From contig CP136062.1 in assembly GCA_032622095.1 (NCBI GenBank), positions 137,472,351 through 137,536,350 of the forward strand: 64,000 bases of DNA. The letters run 5' to 3'. Position 1 is the stretch's first letter, and the number at the start of each line of letters is the position of its first letter. Position numbers and translations under genes: made by a program. The DNA is from Siphonodentalium dalli (Eukaryota; Mollusca; Scaphopoda; Gadilida; Siphonodentaliidae). The notes beneath the pieces are model-generated. The model did not search any database. It was not told the DNA's origin and worked only from the letters and a program-made list of their open reading frames with translations. Positions 57,935 to 64,000 of the stretch are shown in pieces.

Positions 57935-58640
57935 ATGAAAACATCAACATGTTATTCTCGTCTTCGTTATATATCTATAAGTGGGGATGGGAGATTGTAG
58001 AGCGAGAAACGATACATAAATGGTACATTAAGAGCCCTAAAATTTGAAGTTTAAATATTGTTCTGTGTCTTTTTAACTTTCACCCACTGCGTGTGTATTG
58101 TGTTTCTTTAACATTCATTCATAATGAGTGCCGTGTGTCCCTTTAGAGCGCATTGTGCTCCTTTAATATTCACACACCAATATTACATAACGTCCCTTAC
58201 CTCGTGTCACTTTAACATTCCACACCGTGCGTGCATTACCCCCCTTTAATTATGTCATAGCGTTGGTACATAGAATACTGTATAACACTATGCCTATGTC
58301 TGTATATGTTGTCACATCGTGAGTGTATTGTCCACCTTTAATGGTGTCGTAGCGTGTGTACATATAAGACTGTATAACACTATGTCTATGTCTGTATGTC
58401 TTGGAACATTTAAGAAAGATGTGAAATATAAATGTCAAGACTCAGTTCATTCGTGTAGTAATTTCGTATCAGTTAAACGCTCTTCATTCGTAGGAGTAAT
58501 TACCAACAGGTAAGTTGCACTATTTTTTGAAAGCAATCAAGATGGCGTACCTCGTTGTGACATTTTCATTAAATTACAATAACCCTCGGCTGTGTTGTGT
58601 GTGCATGCATGTAGTCAACTAACCCAGAGTGACTTAATTC
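57935..58640 (+). repeat. Right-arm internal duplicate, outer unit
   Basis: Mirror of 53355-54060. Both units share CATAATGAGTGCCGTGTGTC / GTGTCTTGTGTC-type variants, so they are not identical. Confidence 0.85.
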
Positions 58641-58768
58641 ACTATGAAGTAGACTGCTGCAGATGCGATATGTATTGTTTATCCAGAGCTTAAGTGTGTA
58701 AACATCACATTTTGCTCGTCACGCTACGGCGGCGGTTGTTGTTGTTGTTGTTGTTGTTATTGTTGTTG

Positions 58769-58893
58769 TTCCTCTTTCTCAAAAGTTACGAACGATTAAT
58801 AGAATACCAGCATCGAATGAAAACATCACCCATACATAACATGATCATGAAGAAAATGGTCAAACTGACCAAACACGGATATAATAATGAAGG
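58769..58893 (+). pseudogene. Truncated C-terminal copy of the C2H2 gene, right arm
   Basis: Mirror of 53107-53228: FLKSYERLIEYQHRMKTS then IMKKMVKLTKHGYNNE. One difference (Asn for Thr before MIMKK) separates it from the left copy. A GTT microsatellite (58735-58768) precedes it. Its presence in both arms shows it existed before the arms were doubled. Confidence 0.8.
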
Positions 58894-59263
58894 GGCTGTA
58901 GATTCAGACAACGTTAGAGCGGTATTTTAGCTTCTGCTCTATGAGCGGTACTTTAGCTATGTATCTGCCCTATGGGGCGGTACTTTAGCTTTGTATCACA
59001 ATCGATTTCATCATGTCACCAGGTTACACATATCTATATAATAGAGTGCTCATATTGAAATCACTCATAATTGCATTGACATTTGGATAGGTAGGTTGTA
59101 TTGTAGACACACGAATTAAATTTGTCTGGCCATGAATGCCAATGCACCATGATAGTTATCGATGTCAATAATGCGTTTCGTTGAGATCTTGATTGAGTTG
59201 ATGACAATATTCTGACAAAATTTCTTTTCGATCTATAAAATGCTGCTTTTTATTATCGACATG

Positions 59264-59621
59264 ATCACTTGCTCACTTGCTCACCTCTTGCTCATTTGCT
59301 CATTTGTATTGCTCATTTTCTTGCTCATTTTGCTCATTTTCTTGCTCATTTGCTCATTTTCTTGCTCATTTTCTTGCTCATTTGCTCATTTTTTTGCTCA
59401 TTTGCTCATTTTTTTGCTCATTTGCTCATTTTTATTGCTCATTTGCTCATTTTCTTGCTCATTTGCTCATTTTCTTGCTCATTTGCTCATTTTCTTGCTC
59501 ATTTGCTCATTTTTATTGCTCATTTGCTCATTTTCTTGCTCATTTGCTCATTTTCTTGCTCATTTGCTCATTTGCTAATTTTTTTGCTCATTTGCTCATT
59601 TTTTTTGCTCATTTGCTCATT
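59264..59621. repeat. GAGCAAAT minisatellite, right arm
   Basis: Inverse of 52280-52745 (TTGCTCATTTGCTCATTTTC units), ~100 bases shorter. Open frames through it are artefacts of the repeat. Confidence 0.95.
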
Positions 59622-60155
59622 GATTGGTGCATACTCAAGAGTCATAGACCTAACATCCAATGTACTTTAATGGTGTCATAGCGTGGGTACATAGAAGACT
59701 GTATAACACTATGCCTATGTCTGTATCTGTTGTCACACCGTGAGTGGATTGTCCGCCTTTAATGATGTCATAGCGTGTGTACATGCAAGACAGTATAACA
59801 CTATGATTATGTCTGTAGCTGTTGTTGGTAAGATGTGAAATATAAATTTCAAGGTTCAATTCATTCGTGTAGTAATATATGTTCAACGCTCTTCATTCGT
59901 GCGCTTGTATTGTTAACATTCATTCATAATGAGTGTCCCTTTAGATCGATAAATAAGTTAAAGGTCATTATATTCCACAGTCAAATCTATTGGTGATCGA
60001 ATTTGATAACTATTTTATTGGAACAACTAAGAGTATTATTTACGTGAGATCAATGAGTCCAATTATTATAAATAATACATTGCATGCATCGGTGGATACC
60101 CGATTGGCACATTTAGTGATCACGTGATAAACTGATAAAATGTCCAAGTGACGTA

Positions 60156-60344
60156 CTATATGTATGCATAACTCAATAAACTGTTAATACGTAAGGTTGA
60201 TAAAATTCTATTCATAACAACAACATCAAAGTAACTTCTATTATTGCGTGTATGATCACATTCTGATCCGCTGTCGTTATTCATTCCATAACGTAATGCC
60301 TCAGGCCAGTCGAAAATTGGTTGCTCGTCATCTTCATTATATTG
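60156..60344 (-). CDS. Conserved 63-codon open frame, right arm (unknown)
   Basis: Mirror of 51561-51749, same length and same stop (TAG at 60158-60156 on the minus strand), EDDEQPIFDWPEALRYG. As in the left arm, there is no clear start codon. Confidence 0.35.
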   Translation of the reverse strand, partial: QYNEDDEQPIFDWPEALRYGMNNDSGSECDHTRNNRSYFDVVVMNRILSTLRINSLLSYAYI

Positions 60345-60345
60345 A

Positions 60346-60504
60346 AATTTTTGAAGTTTTTGGAAATTTTGGAAATTTTGAAAGTTTTTGAAATTTTAAA
60401 AGTTTTTGAAATTTGTGAAATATTTGAAATTTGTGAAATTTTTGAAATTTTTGAAGTTTTTGAAATTTTTGAAGTTTTTGAAATTTTTGAAGTTTTGGAA
60501 GTTT
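60346..60504. repeat. Right-arm A/T-rich tandem (TTTTTGAAATTTTTGAAG)
   Basis: Mirror of 51446-51560, with more units and more single-base changes, including TGTGAAATATTTGAAATT units not seen in the left arm. Confidence 0.85.
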
Positions 60505-60596
60505 TTTTTTTGGGAATATTTTAGTACAAACAATTTTAACCCCAAAAAATCTATTTTTAGATGTGGGTCTAACGAGCCTCACGTACTACTCCCAGA

Positions 60597-61810
60597 TGGA
60601 GGCAATAAAGAAATATACACCTATCAAGGTGAACACATATCACCAATTGGCGATAAAATATCAGCGCGCTGCCTTCGTCGGATATTTTCCGGTATTATTT
60701 TTTTCATTGGACAAGTAAGTCACATGGGGCATACCTGATATTTTCTTGCTGGCCATGTGTACGCGCCCAAACTGTTATATTGCATGGGGATTTGAGGATG
60801 GTATAAGAAATTTTAGCTTGTTATTTAACATCGTTTAGTGAACTTTTTCATTTATATATAAGATATAAATAGCATGTTATATTTTAAATGAATTTGGATT
60901 GTAATTATTAACCAATTCACACGTTACTCCTTCGTGCTGTTTGTACATATTGACGTTTAGTGAACTTCAGTCTCGGTCTCTAAACTTTTTTTTCATTTCT
61001 TTGTATGCGGAATATATCTGAGCTAGGAATAGAGATTTTATTAACAAAAGTTCCAACACTAACCCTTCACATTGGTTGTTTAACATACAATGGCCTTATT
61101 CTAAACATCGGTGTATGTCTGTGTACGCAACATATATCAGAATGTTATATGAATTGAACAATGTTAAGAGATTCACCCTCATGTTACATGTTTTAATTGA
61201 TCCTCATGGGGTGGGCATATTTTAATTATTCCTCATTGGACCATATTTTAATTGATCCATCATGGGACTACGACTATGGTGTATATTGGCAAGTATATCG
61301 GGCCCTGTCGTAGGAGGTGATGAATAAATGTGATTAAAGCGTACTTGGTAATTGCATACTTGGGTGGACTAAATGTGATCAGAAACTTACTCGGTATTTG
61401 CGGACTTGAACCATGTAACTAAGATCGACAATTTTGGCCGCATTATTATCCTGCATGCAATTTCATGCACTTTTCAGACCTCTATTTCTATAGAAATTAG
61501 AATAGGTATTCGCGTACTCGGATGGACTAAGTGTGGTTAGAAACGTACTCGGTATTTGCGTACTTGAACCATGTAACGAAGATCGAGAGCTTTTTGGCCT
61601 GATTATTATTCTGCATGCTATTTCAAGCACTATTCCTCTATTTCAATAGAAATTAGAACAAATAAAAAAGTAATGATATATGCTTCGATTTAACAATTTA
61701 AATGTCGTAGAAGAGAACCGAGAACCCAACAGTTTAGTGTATTTGCCGCGAGCTGGCAGCGCGTCGACACAATGGCGTTTCAATCATCAAGGCGTTCGTC
61801 ACTTCTTTGG
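60597..61810 (+). repeat. Dispersed repeat, uninterrupted relative of 11.7-12.9 and 19.0-19.4 kb
   Basis: Inverse of the LINE-split repeat. Segment 60775-61130 matches 19390-18999, and 61140-61810 matches 12861-11700 with a shorter minisatellite. The two parts join at 61130-61140 through a single TGATATATG, the LINE empty site. A 120-codon open frame at 61680-62039 runs through it but is not conserved in the other copy. Confidence 0.8.
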
Positions 61811-62090
61811 GAATGAACGATGCAAACAGTATAGTAATTATAATGAAAACGAATTTATGACTGGAGTGAATAATTACCATGTTGTTTGTATCTTTCATAG
61901 ATCACATGAGTGCATTTTTCACACATACATTGCTCAAATTCATTCTTTTGTTGCATATATTATGTTGAGTATAAAAGAAAATGTCCCAGCAATGTCCGGG
62001 TACAGTCCTCCATTAAACAGACTATATACCAGTATATAAATATGTCGATCACACTATGAATATAACTATTCCAAGTCTGCTCGTACTAAA

Positions 62091-62757
62091 ACCAACTAAG
62101 ATATTGTGATAGTTAGATGCTAGTTTTAGACGAGAACGTCCCTATAGGCTTTATGTGACACGAGTTACACCATGCAGGGTTGGTGGCGGCAATTGTAGTC
62201 GATTTTACTCGATTTTACCTAACAAATCAATACCTGATGCTAAAAATATATCGGAAAGAGTGACATCTTATGGTCATACTGGTGTATAATAATCTAACTT
62301 TCATGCTAAATTACACATAGAATATTCCGGTTTAGTAGGACTAACATCGGTTTAGTTACCTTTTAACTGAAAGCCGAAGTGTTCCGTAATGTACTCGGCT
62401 AAGTTCGGCTTCTGTGCCGTCTATCGAGTACAAAATCAATATTGATTAAAACTATTATGTGTTTGTTTTTATTGTAAGTGGTCCTATATTAATTATTAGA
62501 CTTAGTCAAACGTTTCTTACACATCTCGCGATATATTAGCAATTTAAAATTGACAAATTACAGCTTTCAATTGACAACTGATGTGGTTTTCAGAACAAAT
62601 ATCGTGTCTTCTACTGAATAAACCCGTTTATTGTCGCTTATTGTCCTTTATTGTGGTTTTATGTGAGCTGGTCACTATAAGGCGTAACTCATGCCATATT
62701 TAAACCATATCTGGACGTTCTCGTACTAAAACTTGCATCTCACAATATCTTAGCTGG
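62091..62757. mobile_element. Inverted-repeat element, ~670 bp
   Basis: ACCAACTAAGATATTGTGA and AGTTTTAGACGAGAACGTCC on the left are mirrored by GGACGTTCTCGTACTAAAACT and TCACAATATCTTAGCTGGT on the right. The arms are ~55-75 bp and moderately diverged. No TSD fixed; non-coding interior. Confidence 0.7.
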
Positions 62758-64000
62758 TTTGAGTAATGTACTTTTAATTACAGTACAGACGCTTTTGACG
62801 AAACCTTACACCAAACGTATTAATTTCACCTAACCACAACCAGTTATCTTCCTTGTATTTCTCATAACTTTTTTTTTTCAAATATCAACAAGCACAACAG
62901 ATGGAAGTTTATTCTCCAGACAAGATGGCGTCCAATAGGGCAGCAGATTTGAATATGTGTCCCGTTAGTTTGATCTGCATGTTAATACAATCCATCATAT
63001 GGATGATGGGTCGTTTCATATTTTTTTTATAATAACAAGGCTTTGTGTTGACCAGAACACACGGAACTTATAATCCAATATGACAGCGAAATGGCTTCGA
63101 AAAGAAAAATGGGGGAAAACATGTCTGGTAAATTACAAGTGTTAAATGTTATTAACAAGATTCAACTGGTCAATGTTTCTGTTCATTCCAATCTATGTTT
63201 TGTCGCGCATAACGGCGGCTGACATTGAATTTTAAACATATAATCTGAATTGGATATCTGAAGTTCAGAACATAAGGTAATCAGTTGGGTTCTTATCTAG
63301 CGATCACGCGCAGTGTATACAATTTATATAGTGTCGATACAATTACAAATTTATGCGGCGATTAATCACCGTCACGGGTTGCGATCGAAGCACATACTTT
63401 GCATAATACGCGTCCAATCTGAACGCATACATTCAAAATTACATACGTTGGCTAACTTGGCAACCTTGTGCTTCAATTTTTGTGATCTAAGGTCATTTGG
63501 CATGTGTTATCTATATAACGCAAAAAACGAGACAACACCAAAGTACCCGAATCGAAAATATCCGAATCAGCGAAACGATTCGGTGTCGACCTCGAATCAG
63601 GTGCCCGACATCGACATCGAATCGAATCTAGAATATATTCGCAGATCCCTAACTAACAGGTGACCAAAAACCATCGGGATAGCATAAGAAAACGGTCTGG
63701 AGACCATTTATTTGCATTATGGTCCCATAACGTTATCATGTATTGATTGTGGTATAGATTATTTCAATTAAGAGGTTGCACAGGCGGTGCTGGCATACAT
63801 CCAAGATGCCAAATTAGAATATAGCCAGTTAGGAACCCAAATACTAAGGTAGTAGTCATAAAAATAATGGTTAACAAACATTAGCAGAAAAGCCGGTCGT
63901 ACACAAATCATGAACTTCCAACACAAATTTTATTAAGATCCGTATGGTTGAGATATCTGCTCGAACGGAGAGAAAAAAACATTTTCATATAAACAAAGAT
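62758..64000. other. Intergenic, no gene recognised
   Basis: One 116-codon open frame (63313-63663, plus) has no recognisable domain. Segment 63545-63650 has clustered CGAATC and GACATCGA repeats. Nothing further supported. Confidence 0.4.

Larger units (their letters stand above)
51359..60590. mobile_element. 9.2-kb palindromic Polinton/Maverick-like non-autonomous element
   Basis: Two arms, 51359-55887 and 56116-60590, are inverse near-copies joined by a 228-bp hinge. The termini are AGTAGTACGTGAGGCTCG and its complement. The 6-bp sequence CCCAGA flanks both sides (51353-51358 and 60591-60596). Six-base duplications, 5'-AG ends and long TIRs are the published hallmarks of Polintons/Mavericks, which are related to adintoviruses. 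Here the TIRs have grown to almost the whole element. Each arm holds, from tip inward: an A-rich tandem repeat, a 63-codon frame, a GAGCAAAT minisatellite, a truncated gene fragment, a ~1.1-kb internal duplication and a C2H2 gene. No DNA polymerase B, integrase, protease or capsid gene is seen, so movement would need help in trans. Arm differences (indels, substitutions) argue against an assembly fold-back. The family call is inference. Confidence 0.8.

Noticed and set aside
51359..60590. The palindrome as an assembly or library fold-back artefact.
   Set aside because: The arms differ by substitutions, a 10-base gene deletion, a ~15-base indel near 59105 and different minisatellite lengths. 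The 6-bp TSD lies exactly at the tips. Long reads would still be the final test.
61680..62039. A 119-codon open frame on the plus strand as a gene.
   Set aside because: Its first third lies in a dispersed repeat whose other copy (11.7 kb) does not keep the frame.
1..64000. tRNA, rRNA or snRNA genes.
   Set aside because: I scanned for B-box-like GGTTCGAATCC and other common landmarks by eye and found none convincing. A tRNA or covariance-model scan would be decisive.

Overview
The window reads as intergenic or intronic DNA of an animal nuclear genome, most likely a marine invertebrate. It is AT-rich, has no operons or prokaryotic signals, and is packed with transposons, hairpin MITEs and microsatellites. 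The only host-gene signal I can support is one first exon at 25697-25916 (minus). It has a promoter, a signal peptide and a GT splice donor, and it resembles the MSP130 / mesenchyme-specific cell-surface glycoprotein family of echinoderms, molluscs and other calcifying invertebrates. The species cannot be fixed from the sequence.

Layout. 0-3 kb: hairpin repeats. 3.2-6.4 kb: a DNA element with ~300-bp terminal inverted repeats (TIRs) and a 9-bp target-site duplication (TSD), Mutator-like, holding a second 9-bp-TSD MITE. 11.7-19.4 kb: an old dispersed repeat split by a near full-length, decayed LINE (12868-18998, minus). The LINE is itself split by a 537-bp MITE. 19.4-21 kb: two TTAA-flanked elements and one TA-flanked hairpin MITE. 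21.6-25.1 kb and 38.6-42.0 kb: two direct copies of a 3.4-kb unit that carries Helitron-like 3' hairpins. 25.7-26.0 kb: the host exon and its promoter. 29.7-30.8 kb: a foldback cluster of a 69-bp palindrome that also occurs at 19.5 kb. 34.2-34.7 kb: a second copy of the 537-bp MITE. 44.4-47.1 kb: an inverted-repeat-bounded element with ~290-bp tandem repeats. 47.1-48.7 kb: a 5'-truncated LINE. 49.2-50.4 kb: a TTA-flanked, Harbinger-like element.

The most striking object is at 51359-60590. It is a 9.2-kb, near-perfect palindrome: two ~4.5-kb arms around a 228-bp hinge. It begins 5'-AGTAGTACG, ends in the complement, and is flanked by an exact 6-bp duplication (CCCAGA). Those boundaries fit Polinton/Maverick (adintovirus-like) integration, but no polymerase, integrase or capsid gene is visible. 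Each arm carries the same C2H2 zinc-finger gene, pointing outward from the centre. It looks like a snap-back, defective-genome-like derivative of a virus-like element that was integrated as one unit.

Several insertions can be read against uninterrupted relatives inside the same window. The 61.1-kb region is the empty site of the LINE, 49.06 kb is the empty site of the TTAA element at 19.4 kb, and 11.47 kb resembles the target of the Harbinger-like element. These give insertion boundaries and relative order without any database.
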